A DNA stretch of 36,381 bases, taken from NCBI GenBank assembly GCA_002726245.1, contig PBSM01000244.1, positions 1 to 36,381 on the forward strand, written 5' to 3'. The DNA comes from Planctomycetaceae bacterium (GTDB taxonomy: Bacteria > Planctomycetota > Planctomycetia > Pirellulales > Pirellulaceae). The notes below the pieces were generated by a model. That model had not been told where the DNA came from. It did no database searches and worked only from the letters and a program-made list of their open reading frames with translations. Made by a program: the position numbers and the translations under genes. Position 1 is the stretch's first letter; every line of letters begins with the position of its first letter. Positions 25,218 through 33,562 of the stretch are shown here, one piece after another.

Positions 25218-25439
25218 TCGGGCCGAAAGGCCAGAAACATACCAGCCCAGGGCCGCGCAGCGCCGCCCTGGGTAGTAGACGAACACCATGTCGCAAGCCC
25301 TGAAAGGGCGAAACAACATGCGAACTCGACGCCGTCCCATTTATTTCGCCCTTTCAGGGCTCTGGCGTTCATCGCCTCCTAACCCAGGGCGGCGCTGCGC
25401 TCTGCCCTGGGCTGATATATCGCGGCCCCTTTGGGGCGA
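25218..25439. repeat. Two inverted copies of a 96-bp dispersed repeat
   Basis: Copy A (25218-25313, minus orientation) and copy B (25344-25439, plus) face each other across 30 bases. Shared blocks include TTTCGCCCTTTCAGGGCT, CCCAGGGCGGCGCTGCGC and GCCCTGGGCTG, and both end in a G/C-rich hairpin (GGCCTTTCGGCC versus GGCCCCTTTGGGGC). From memory, repeats with CCCAGGG...CCCTGGGCT and GGCCCCTTTGGGGC are widespread between genes in Planctomycetes and Verrucomicrobia. Upstream, 25160-25205 (GTAGCCTGGGGCGTAAGCC) looks like a partial related unit. The element fills most of the 568-base gap between the giant TPR gene and ExbB, and creates spurious frames on both strands. Confidence 0.7.
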
Positions 25440-25533
25440 ATCTGGTCGGCAGACTCGTGTAACACAACGAGGGCGTTGTTTTGGTTACGGCTCCGTTGCC
25501 TTAGGCTGAAGATAAGCTACGAAAGAGACGCGA

Positions 25534-25561
25534 ATGACGTCCGCACCTTGCCAAGTACAAT
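25534..25561 (+). promoter_or_regulatory. Candidate promoter of the ExbB-ExbD-giant protein unit
   Basis: ATGACG (25534-25539), 16-base spacer, TACAAT (25556-25561; five of six bases match). It would start transcription about 25 bases before the ATG at 25593, independent of the TPR gene upstream of the repeats. Confidence 0.4.
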
Positions 25562-25592
25562 AGAGTTCGGACAATTCAGAGAGAGGCCTTGC

Positions 25593-26471
25593 ATGTTACT
25601 CCGCGCGACTAGCGATTCCGAAGCGATGTGGCTCCGTATTCTGTTCGTTGGTGCTGTCTTGGCGTGCGTCTGCAGCATTGACGCACCAATTGTGTTCGCA
25701 CAAGGCGGTGAACCGAGCGGCGGCGGAGCGAATAGCGAATCGATCAACATCTTCAAGCTGCTCGTGCAGGGTGGGTTCTTCATGATCCCGATCCTGGTGA
25801 TGTCGATCATGGTGGTGACCGTCGTCATCGAGCGATTCATCGGCTTGCGAAAATCCAAGGTGCTGCCCAGTGGCTTGGTCGCTGGGCTGGGGAAGCTTGG
25901 CGGTCCGCAAGGCGGTTTCGACCCGCGGAGCGCCTATAAGCTCTGCCAGCAGTATCCGTCAGCCGCCGCGAATGTTGTGCGAGCCATGTTGCTGAAGGTT
26001 GGACGGCCTCACAGCGAAGTTGAACACGCTGTATCTGAAGCGAGCGAACGCGAAGGCAACCGATTATTTGCGAATGTCCGTTGGCTGAACCTGGCGGCTG
26101 CCGTTGCACCTTTGCTGGGATTGTTGGGAACGGTGTGGGGAATGATTCGCGCCTTTCATAACACGACATTGCTGACGCCCGACGTGAACAAGGCGGAGTA
26201 TCTGGCGGAAGGGATTTACGTCGCCCTCGTCACGACGTTGGGTGGCTTGTGCGTGGCGATCCCGGCGGCGATCTGTGCACATCACTTCGAAGGACGTATT
26301 CAGTCGCTGTTTCACGAAATCGATGAAATGCTCTTTAACTTAATGCCTCAGATTGAACGCTTTGAAGGCCGCGTTCGATTCAGCCGGCAGATGGGTGATG
26401 GCGAAGCGAATAGCGGAGCGGCCGCCGCACCGCCGCCACCAATGACTGAGAAAGCGCCCGTGCCCAAGTAA
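25593..26471 (+). CDS. MotA/TolQ/ExbB proton-channel family protein with signal peptide, 292 aa
   Basis: ATG 25593 follows GAGAGG at eight bases. A signal peptide-like segment (WLRILFVGAVLACVCSIDAP) and a short Gly/Ser-rich part precede the three family helices: TM1 GFFMIPILVMSIMVVTVVIE (about 58-77), TM2 AAAVAPLLGLLGTVWGMIRA, and TM3 VALVTTLGGLCVAIPAAICA. PLLGLLGTVWGMI and TTLGGL...IPA are diagnostic. With the ExbD-like protein downstream it forms a proton-motive-force driven stator in the inner membrane. The C-terminal tail is Ala/Pro-rich. A dispersed repeat lies between this gene and the next. Whether it works as TolQ, ExbB or a distinct type cannot be said, so no gene name is given. Confidence 0.93.
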   Translation: MLLRATSDSEAMWLRILFVGAVLACVCSIDAPIVFAQGGEPSGGGANSESINIFKLLVQGGFFMIPILVMSIMVVTVVIERFIGLRKSKVLPSGLVAGLGKLGGPQGGFDPRSAYKLCQQYPSAAANVVRAMLLKVGRPHSEVEHAVSEASEREGNRLFANVRWLNLAAAVAPLLGLLGTVWGMIRAFHNTTLLTPDVNKAEYLAEGIYVALVTTLGGLCVAIPAAICAHHFEGRIQSLFHEIDEMLFNLMPQIERFEGRVRFSRQMGDGEANSGAAAAPPPPMTEKAPVPK

Positions 26472-26475
26472 TCGA

Positions 26476-26533
26476 GTTGGAGTTCCGGCTTCAGCCGGTC
26501 TGTGGCACGGGCCGCCTAAAGGCGAACTCCAAC
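26476..26533. repeat. 58-bp cloverleaf-like dispersed repeat between the ExbB and ExbD genes
   Basis: Outer arms GTTGGAGTTC (26476-26485) and GAACTCCAAC (26524-26533) pair perfectly. Inside, CCGG...CCGG forms a small hairpin (26485-26498, CCGGCTTCAGCCGG) and GCCGCC...GGCG a second (26511-26523). From memory this matches a very common planctomycete intergenic repeat (GGAGTTCCGGCTTCAGCCGG). It ends two bases before the AAGGA ribosome-binding site of the ExbD gene. Confidence 0.7.
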
Positions 26534-26546
26534 CAAGGAATAACTG

Positions 26547-26966
26547 ATGGCCGTTGAACTCCACAAGGGAAGAGCAGTCGCGACGTTAAGTCTAACGCCG
26601 ATGATCGATGTTCTTTTCATGCTGCTCATCTTCTTTCTCGTGACCAGTCGCTTTGACAAGGAAGACCGCGAGATGGATATGCCCCTGCCCGACGCCAGCG
26701 AAGCAGTTCCGGTGACTGTCGCCCCGAAGGAGCTATTCATCAACATCAACTTGGAAGGCCATTACTTCGTCAACGGGCAAACGTTAGAAGCAGACGAGTT
26801 AGAAGATGTGCTCGTCCGTGCTGCAACGAACAATCCCGGCAGTCAGTCGGTGATTGTACGGGCTCACAAAGACGTCCCTTACCATTTTGTCGTTCGAGCG
26901 ATCAATCTCTGCAAACGCGCGGGGATCCAAGAGTACATGACGAACATCGCCGGTCAGGGTCGTTAA
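26547..26966 (+). CDS. ExbD/TolR biopolymer-transport family protein, 139 aa
   Basis: A short cytoplasmic tail leads into one membrane helix with the signature LTPMIDVLFMLLIFFLV (about residues 16-32); the Asp is the conserved proton-carrying residue. The periplasmic domain (about 50-135) has the TolR/ExbD fold pattern (LFININLEGHYFVNGQTL, then VIVRAHKDVPYHFVVRAI, then AGIQEYMTN). AAGGA lies before the ATG. It sits between the ExbB-like gene and the giant protein, with 75 and 28 bases to its neighbours, so it is the second gene of the unit. It should couple proton flow to movement of the periplasmic partner. Confidence 0.93.
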   Translation: MAVELHKGRAVATLSLTPMIDVLFMLLIFFLVTSRFDKEDREMDMPLPDASEAVPVTVAPKELFININLEGHYFVNGQTLEADELEDVLVRAATNNPGSQSVIVRAHKDVPYHFVVRAINLCKRAGIQEYMTNIAGQGR

Positions 26967-26994
26967 TCCGTAGCGACAAGCTGCTTCAGCAAAC

Positions 26995-29900
26995 ATGGCA
27001 AAGATCCGCCGAGTAATTCGCAAGGTCAAGTCACCGACAGAGGCGTCGTTTGACGAGCAGTTCTGGCCGGTGATGATTGCGCTCTTCGTGCTGGGCGGGT
27101 TGCTGGTTGGGACCGTGTTGGCCTACATGCGGTTCGACGACAGCCGCTGGTATGCCAACGCTTGGCTGTGGATCTTCAAGATTCCGATTCTTGTTTGTTG
27201 CGCGATCTGGGTGTTGCGATACGTCGAGAGTCGCACGCTTCGTCGCGGGATTCAGCTTTCGGTTGTGCTGTGCATTATCGTGCACTGGCTGATCCTGATC
27301 GTTTCGATCGAGACGAACATCTTCAGCCGATTCTGGGTCGAGTTCCAAGAGATCGCCGATTCGCGACAGCCTCGTGAGCAACTCGTCGAGCCGCTTTACG
27401 ATGAAGTTCAGTTGGAACGGCATGAGCAACACCAGGAGCAAGATTTGTTGCGCCCCGTCGAAACCGAGACGCCAGACATTGTGATGGAGGAGCTACAGCC
27501 CGAAGAGACTGAGCCTGAGCCGACGACGGAAACTCCTCCCACGCCGACGCCCGAGCCAGAGATCACCGTTCGACCGAATGTTGTCGAGCGCCAAGTGCCT
27601 GCCCAGACAGCTCCCCGCGCGGCCGAGACGGCTTCGCGGTTGGCGCGCCAGACTCCGACAGTGAAGCCTCGACCGAACAAGCGCATCGCTACTCCGCAGC
27701 CGACGGCACAGGCGTCGTCGCAGCGATCCACGCTGACATCGCAACAGACCGAGTTGCAGCAGCGTGCTACCGAGAATAACGCGCAGCGTACGCCGTCGGT
27801 CCCCGATGTCGCGACGCAAGCTCAACAACCGACTTTGCAGCGGGCTCGCCGCACTGAGCAGACTCGCCCCGACCCGGCGATGGCTGCTGTGCCGACGATG
27901 CCGCGTCGCGTCGAGACACCTCAGAACGTGCCTCGCACACAGGTTGTGACCAACGCAATGCCGTCGGCCGCCGAGCAAACACAACCGCAAGAAGTGCAGC
28001 CAGCGAACACAACCGCTCGGCGACAGGAGACGACCAGTCCGCGAGTTGAGCGTGTCGCGCAACCAACTCCGAGCCCCGCAGCCAGCGTCGCTGCACGTGC
28101 TACGCGGCGCGAGCAGCAATCAACGCCACAGCCGAACATCGCCCAAACGCCGATCGCGATTCCGAATCAACGGACGCGAACGACGAGTCGCCCGGATGCA
28201 GCGACGGTTGCCGCAGCCGTCGCCCCTTCGCCTGCCCCGAGTTCGGAAGCAAATCCGAGGATGCAGGCAACAAGCTCCGCGATCGCGCGGACACAGGCTG
28301 CTGCGGCCAGTGAAAGACAGCCGACCGCGGCTGAGCCGACAACATCGCCTGCGACACAGGCAGCGGCACAAGCCGCTCGGCGATCGGCTGAGCAGACACC
28401 GACGGAAGTTGCGAGTCCGAACGCGGGTAGCGTTGCTCGACAATCGGCGAGCCGCGATCCAACGGCTACCGCGACCGCCGCTGCGGCACAAGCCTCCACG
28501 AATACGTCGTCGAATCAAACGGCCGAGGTCTCCGCGGCTGCATCATCGACTCGACGGCAGGCCGTCACTGCGCCTCAAGTTGCGCTGGCCGAAGGCAGCC
28601 CGAGCAGCTCTCGCGCGCCGGCAGCTCCGACGGCGGCGACATCAGCTCGGGCGAATCGGCAACGCGCGGGCGAAGCGACGCCTGATGTATCCCAATCCGT
28701 CCGGTCAGCGATTGCCAGTCGAAGCACCGCGAACGCGCCGCCTTCGGTTTCGACGGCGGCCGCGAACGCGACTCAGGTGAATTCGGGATCATCGAGCAGC
28801 AGCCCGGCGGCTGTCGCGGCATCCTCCTCGGGCTTGGCTCGCCGAGCGACTTCGGGAGCCTCTTCCGCCAACAGCCAACCATCGCCGGGTGGCCCGCAAG
28901 TTTCGGCCGCCGCGCGTGTCGTTTCTGGCAGTCGCGCGGCTGCGTCGAGCGTCCCGACCGTTAACTCGAACGCTCCTTCCAGCGCGAGCCCGGCTCGCAG
29001 TTCGCAAATCGCCAACGTCGCAGCTTCTCCAAGCAACGTTGCCACGCCATCGGCCGCTCGCGGCCCGGCTGGCGAAGCGGCTCCAACGCCACAAGCTTCG
29101 CAGACCGCGATGACTCGCTCGTTGGGCGGCGTCACGGGAGTGGGCCAAGCTGCGAATTTGGATCGGGCCTTGGAAGCTGCGGACAGTCCGTCGATGGTAG
29201 CCTCTGGTTCGGCTCGCCGCGCGGAAGCGACTCAGTCCACACCGCAAGGACCCGCGCTGGCACCAAGTGCTCCGGCATTGGTCAGACACTCGCAAGCCAG
29301 CAGCCAGAGACCGAGTTCATCGCTTCAAGCGACGACGGTCGAGTCGGCTGCAGTCGCGGGCTCGCAAGAGCCGGCGACAACAACGGTCAGTGCGAGTGGT
29401 ACGTTGAGACGCTCGGATTCAAACGCGGAGAGCGGCGCGGTAACCGCCACAGCCGGGCAAGTGGAAGTCGATCTCGGGCCGACGCGCGTTGTGAGCGGCG
29501 GCGGAGCGAGTCGCGCTGCCGGAGGCGGCCAACCCGATTTGAATCTGTCCTCTCAAGCTGAGTTGATTGCTCGCAGCAACTCAGGTGGTGCAGCTCAGCC
29601 ATCGATCGACAGCACGATCCGAGCTGAAACGGCGGAAGCTCCGGCCGGTGACGGCGGCGGACAGCCAACTCCAGAGGGCATCTCGCCGATGTTGGCGGAT
29701 GTCGGCCGCGGCGAGCCGAGCAGCGCCGCACCAGGCGCTGGCGCGCCGAGTGGAAGCACGGGAGAGCCGAGTGCGGCCGAGACGCCTTCGCTCGCGATCG
29801 CCGGTGGAACTCCGAGTCGTGCGGATGGCGGGCCTTCGCTTCCGGAAGTTGCCGCCAGCGGTGGAGCCAGCGGAAGTGAAGACGAAGAGGATGAAGAAGA

Positions 29901-32013
29901 ACGCGCGCGACGGATCGCTCGACAGAGTGCTGGCGGTGGGCCCCAAATTGCCATGCGTGTTGAATTGCCTGCAGGAATGAGCGGTGCGGTCGCGGCAAAC
30001 GATGGCGAACCGACGACGGCAAGCGGTGAGCCGACTGGCGGTACCGAAGCGGCTTCGACCGCGTTGGCTCAGGCTGCGTCATCTGGCGGGGCACCGACGG
30101 CTGAAGCCGCCGCAGCACAGATGGCTGCGGAAGTCGGTGGCGGAGGCGAAGTGGCTGGCGCAGCGATCGTCAGTCGCGCGGAAGCGGTGGACGGATTCAA
30201 GGGCACTCCGGAACCGGGCAGTGGGACGGCTTCGCCGCGACGGGCGGCTCCGGCAGCTCAGTTTGCGGCCAGCGTCGTGGCACCGACCGTTGCGATGGCG
30301 GGCGCGCCCAGTTCGGCTGGAGCTCCGTCGGGTTCGCCGGTTGATACGTTCGGGCCCCGCGTCTCGGAAGCGACCGCGGGCCGCGCAGGCACACCGACGG
30401 CGAGCGTCGGTGCGGAACGAGGTGACGTGATCGTCGAAGGCGTCGCGGAAGCTGGTGCGTTGGCGGGAGCCGCATCGCAAGCGAGGTCCGCGGCCAATTC
30501 CGGTGGACCATCGGTCGGCGAGTCTGCATCGAGTGAGACGCCAGTCCGTCGCGCTTCGATCGGCCGGATCGAACTTGGTGCGAACGCTGCGGCGATCGGT
30601 TTGCCGGCAGCTCCGTCGTCGGTCGCTCTGGCGCGGGCCGACACCGCACAGCCGGGTGTCGGTAGCGACTTGAGCCCAATGACTCGGCAGGCAGCGAGTG
30701 CGATCGCGGTGAGCGTGGATCAAGTCGAAGGCCCGGCGGGGCTTGGCTTTGAACGGGCGGCCGACGTTGGTTTGAACACACGTCGGGCGCGCGAAGACAG
30801 CGTTCACATTCAACCTCAGACAATGCGTTTCGTTCGGAAAGAGGTCGGTGGACCACCCAGCGTCAATACGGCCGCCGTCTTGTCGGCTGATGCGTTTCGA
30901 AAACGAACAGCTCGCATGCTGGGTGACGGAGCTGGAACTCCGCGGGCAGGCGCGGGGCAGACCGACGAACAGATCGAATTGGGATTGGCGTTCCTCGCGC
31001 GGCATCAGTTGGCGGACGGAAGCTGGAGTCTGCAAGCAGTCGATAATCGAGCCACGCTGGTTTCCGATACGGCGGCCACTGGTCTGTGTCTGCTTGCCTT
31101 CCAAGGCTTTGGACACACGCATCGTGACGGCAAGTACGCAACGAACGTTCGCAAAGCTTTGGATTACCTGATCGCCAATCAGAAAGACAATGGTGATTTG
31201 TTCATTCCGCTCGATGACATGTCGAACCGGACAGTTTGGCTATACAGTCACGGCATCGCGGCGATCGCGATGTGCGAGGCCTACGGAATGACGCAAGATC
31301 CAACGCTTCGCGCCTCGGCCCAGAAGGCAATCGACTTCATTGTCGAGAGCCAACACAAGGAGTATGGCGGTTGGAGGTATGCCCCAGGACTGGAAGCTGA
31401 CTCGTCGGTGACTGGTTGGATGATGATGGCCTTAAAGAGCGGCGAACTCGCCAATCTGGAGGTGCCGACCGAGACTTACGCCCGCATCGAGAAGTGGCTT
31501 GATGTGTCAGTCGGCTCTCGTACCGAGCGGCACCTTTACCGCTACAACCCTTACGCCCCTGATACCAACGAGCAGCGGCACGGACGTGGCGCGAGCACGA
31601 CGATGACCGCCGTCGGCTTGTTGATGCGGTTCTATACAGGCTGGAGACGCGACAATGAGGAGATGCGTCGCGGAGCCGACTTCCTGAAACAGAACCTCCC
31701 CAACCTTAACTCTCCACCGGCTGCGGCGGGTACGAATAATCCGAATCGCGATACGTACTACTGGTACTACGCTTCGCAGGTCATGTTCCACATGGGTGGC
31801 GAGCATTGGGAAGCCTGGAACGAGCAACTTCGATCGGTGATCGTGGAAACACAGGTCAAGACTGGCCCGCTGGCCGGCAGTTGGCATCCACGTCTGCCGG
31901 TCCCCGATCGATGGGCTCCCTTCACTGGCCGACTCTACGTGACGACCATGAACTTGCTTTCGCTCGAAGTTCATTATCGGCACCTACCGTTGTACGAAGA
32001 GACAGCGAGGTAA
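26995..32013 (+). CDS. Giant membrane protein: three helices, long disordered linker, alpha/alpha-toroid domain, 1672 aa
   Basis: Residues 1-20 are basic (MAKIRRVIRKVK). Three membrane helices follow (about 25-45, 57-75 and 87-103). Residues 110-190 are Glu/Pro-rich with a TonB-like stretch (EPEPTTETPPTPTPEPE). From about 190 to 960 the chain is Ala/Ser/Thr/Gln/Pro with regularly spaced Arg (RR and ARR motifs); an acidic patch (EDEEDEEER) lies near 962; then an Ala/Gly/Glu-rich part to about 1310. The C-terminus (about 1322-1665) reads as an alpha/alpha toroid of the squalene-cyclase/prenyltransferase fold: QLADGSW is a QW-type motif, QHKEYGGW another, with DSSVTGWMMMALKSG between. The DxDD catalytic motif of cyclases is absent. 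Topology predicts linker and toroid in the periplasm. It starts 28 bases after ExbD and may replace TolA/TonB. Confidence 0.85.
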   Translation: MAKIRRVIRKVKSPTEASFDEQFWPVMIALFVLGGLLVGTVLAYMRFDDSRWYANAWLWIFKIPILVCCAIWVLRYVESRTLRRGIQLSVVLCIIVHWLILIVSIETNIFSRFWVEFQEIADSRQPREQLVEPLYDEVQLERHEQHQEQDLLRPVETETPDIVMEELQPEETEPEPTTETPPTPTPEPEITVRPNVVERQVPAQTAPRAAETASRLARQTPTVKPRPNKRIATPQPTAQASSQRSTLTSQQTELQQRATENNAQRTPSVPDVATQAQQPTLQRARRTEQTRPDPAMAAVPTMPRRVETPQNVPRTQVVTNAMPSAAEQTQPQEVQPANTTARRQETTSPRVERVAQPTPSPAASVAARATRREQQSTPQPNIAQTPIAIPNQRTRTTSRPDAATVAAAVAPSPAPSSEANPRMQATSSAIARTQAAAASERQPTAAEPTTSPATQAAAQAARRSAEQTPTEVASPNAGSVARQSASRDPTATATAAAAQASTNTSSNQTAEVSAAASSTRRQAVTAPQVALAEGSPSSSRAPAAPTAATSARANRQRAGEATPDVSQSVRSAIASRSTANAPPSVSTAAANATQVNSGSSSSSPAAVAASSSGLARRATSGASSANSQPSPGGPQVSAAARVVSGSRAAASSVPTVNSNAPSSASPARSSQIANVAASPSNVATPSAARGPAGEAAPTPQASQTAMTRSLGGVTGVGQAANLDRALEAADSPSMVASGSARRAEATQSTPQGPALAPSAPALVRHSQASSQRPSSSLQATTVESAAVAGSQEPATTTVSASGTLRRSDSNAESGAVTATAGQVEVDLGPTRVVSGGGASRAAGGGQPDLNLSSQAELIARSNSGGAAQPSIDSTIRAETAEAPAGDGGGQPTPEGISPMLADVGRGEPSSAAPGAGAPSGSTGEPSAAETPSLAIAGGTPSRADGGPSLPEVAASGGASGSEDEEDEEERARRIARQSAGGGPQIAMRVELPAGMSGAVAANDGEPTTASGEPTGGTEAASTALAQAASSGGAPTAEAAAAQMAAEVGGGGEVAGAAIVSRAEAVDGFKGTPEPGSGTASPRRAAPAAQFAASVVAPTVAMAGAPSSAGAPSGSPVDTFGPRVSEATAGRAGTPTASVGAERGDVIVEGVAEAGALAGAASQARSAANSGGPSVGESASSETPVRRASIGRIELGANAAAIGLPAAPSSVALARADTAQPGVGSDLSPMTRQAASAIAVSVDQVEGPAGLGFERAADVGLNTRRAREDSVHIQPQTMRFVRKEVGGPPSVNTAAVLSADAFRKRTARMLGDGAGTPRAGAGQTDEQIELGLAFLARHQLADGSWSLQAVDNRATLVSDTAATGLCLLAFQGFGHTHRDGKYATNVRKALDYLIANQKDNGDLFIPLDDMSNRTVWLYSHGIAAIAMCEAYGMTQDPTLRASAQKAIDFIVESQHKEYGGWRYAPGLEADSSVTGWMMMALKSGELANLEVPTETYARIEKWLDVSVGSRTERHLYRYNPYAPDTNEQRHGRGASTTMTAVGLLMRFYTGWRRDNEEMRRGADFLKQNLPNLNSPPAAAGTNNPNRDTYYWYYASQVMFHMGGEHWEAWNEQLRSVIVETQVKTGPLAGSWHPRLPVPDRWAPFTGRLYVTTMNLLSLEVHYRHLPLYEETAR

Positions 32014-32084
32014 GTCTTGCGTAGCCGCCGCAGGCTAGATCGCGAGTCAAGCGCAGACCTGAGCGCGCGGGAGACGCAAAGGGA

Positions 32085-33333
32085 TCAGTCGGCTACATCG
32101 CGCCGGAGCAAGTGTTCGACAGCCGCAACGTGGATGTCCGCGCCGACATCTACAGCCTTGGCTGTTCGCTGTACACGCTGCTCACCGGACGCGTGCCCTT
32201 TGACGAACCGGAGCACCAAGGCGCATTCAGCAAGATGATGGCCACGCTCAGAAGTCGTTGCCGCCAGTGAGCGAGCGGCGTGCTGACGTGCCAGAAGAGC
32301 TTGCCGGAGTAGTCGCGAAGATGGCGGCGAGGAATCCCGCGCATCGCTTCACGGAACCGGTGGAAGTCACTGATGCCGTCAGTCCTTTCACGAAAGGCTG
32401 CGACCTAGCCAAACTGATGGGCAAGGTTGACATGGAGTCCGGACGTGGCGACGTGATTGACGAAGCGGTTGGAACTACCCTGCCGTTTCATCCCGGAGAT
32501 GGCATCGATACTCGCGTCTCTCCGCTTCCCGCGCCCAGGCTGGTCGTACGCTCGTCACGAAAACGATGCCGGCAGTGGACGATCGTCGCGTCGTGGCTGA
32601 CCCTGATGTTTGCCCTCGCAGTTTTCGTTGGGTTGATCCGGAGCAAGAGGCCCGCAGGCGAAGTCGTACCATACGAGTACGGCTCGCGCCGTGAGCCAGT
32701 CTTGCGTTTCGACTTCGACGGCAACGCCCAGAACTCCGGCTCGCTTGGCCATGGCACGACGGTGAAAGCTCTGGCGACGGCTTCTTCAGCAACGATGCAA
32801 AGGGTGGCAGCGAGGCTTACGCCACGGGCACGACTGGGTCTATTGTCGTGCCTGCGACGAGGCTGGGCGAGCAGACCACAATCGCCGCGTGGATCAAGCT
32901 GACAGATGGTGCGTCAAACGTGCAGACCATCGTCTCGTCCTAGACGGCAACCGGCGGCGGATTCTCGTTCGGGTTGAACTCGTGGACACGAGACGATCGG
33001 ATCGTGTTGTTGGAAACGTGGCCGCAAGTTGGTCCCATCGACCAAACGCGTTCCGTCAACCACGCAGTAGACTATGCACGATGGCATCACGTGGCTGTCA
33101 CGATGGACCGCGATTCGGACGAGGCCATCATGTATGTCGATGGTGAGCGAGTTCAGCTCGCCGCCAGCAACTTTGCCAACGACTTCCTGGACAATCAGGC
33201 CCTGTCCGTCGGGCGTTACCGCGGAACGCCCGAGGGCCTCTTGCCATTCCACTTTCAAGGCATGATCGATGACCTTCGGATCTACGATGTGGCCCTCTCC
33301 AACACCGAGATCGAAGCTATTCGGAAGGAGTAG
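32085..33333 (+). pseudogene. Decayed Ser/Thr protein kinase-LamG fusion gene
   Basis: Only the kinase C-lobe onward remains. [10 protein letters not shown] and [19 protein letters not shown] (about 32088-32200) are the APE and DxWSxG regions of a Hanks-type kinase. A frameshift near 32240 (GCCAC where GCCCAC is expected) moves into the frame [15 protein letters not shown], then MAARNPAHRFTEPVEV and FTKGCDL. A membrane helix (WTIVASWLTLMFALAVFVGL) follows near 32575. A LamG/concanavalin domain begins at VLRFDFDGNAQNSG, shifts frame near 32755, meets TAG at 32941-32943, and continues to DDLRIYDVALSNTEIEAI before the stop at 33331. Kinase catalytic residues are missing. The planctomycete architecture kinase-helix-LamG is recognisable. 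It is the clearest pseudogene in the window. Confidence 0.85.
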
Positions 33334-33562
33334 ACACGGTGCGCGCGAGCAACGTCGAGCCACAATGTCGCAATAGCACGCCAACCGCAGCACACAGCAT
33401 TCCGTCGCTTCGAAATACTAGATAGACGTGGTACACTTTATCGGGCTGAAGTTGTCGCGAGAGAAGTTTCGCAACCTGTCTACCGAGTTTCGCGGCGCCT
33501 CCGGCCGTTCAGATCGATTGGTCCGCAAAGCAGTGCCAAGCAGTTCTCAAGGAGTACCTATC

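Noticed and set aside
25065-25509. Frames of 91 and 73 codons between the TPR and ExbB genes
   Set aside because: They are translations of the inverted dispersed repeats.
27408-30856. Many long antisense and out-of-frame ORFs inside the giant gene
   Set aside because: The Ala/Ser/Arg-rich, GC-rich coding sequence has few stops in any frame; the alternative products are Arg/Ser-rich with no domains.
26995-32013. Functional squalene-hopene cyclase
   Set aside because: The DxDD motif is missing, only weak QW motifs are present, and the domain is tethered behind a long linker.
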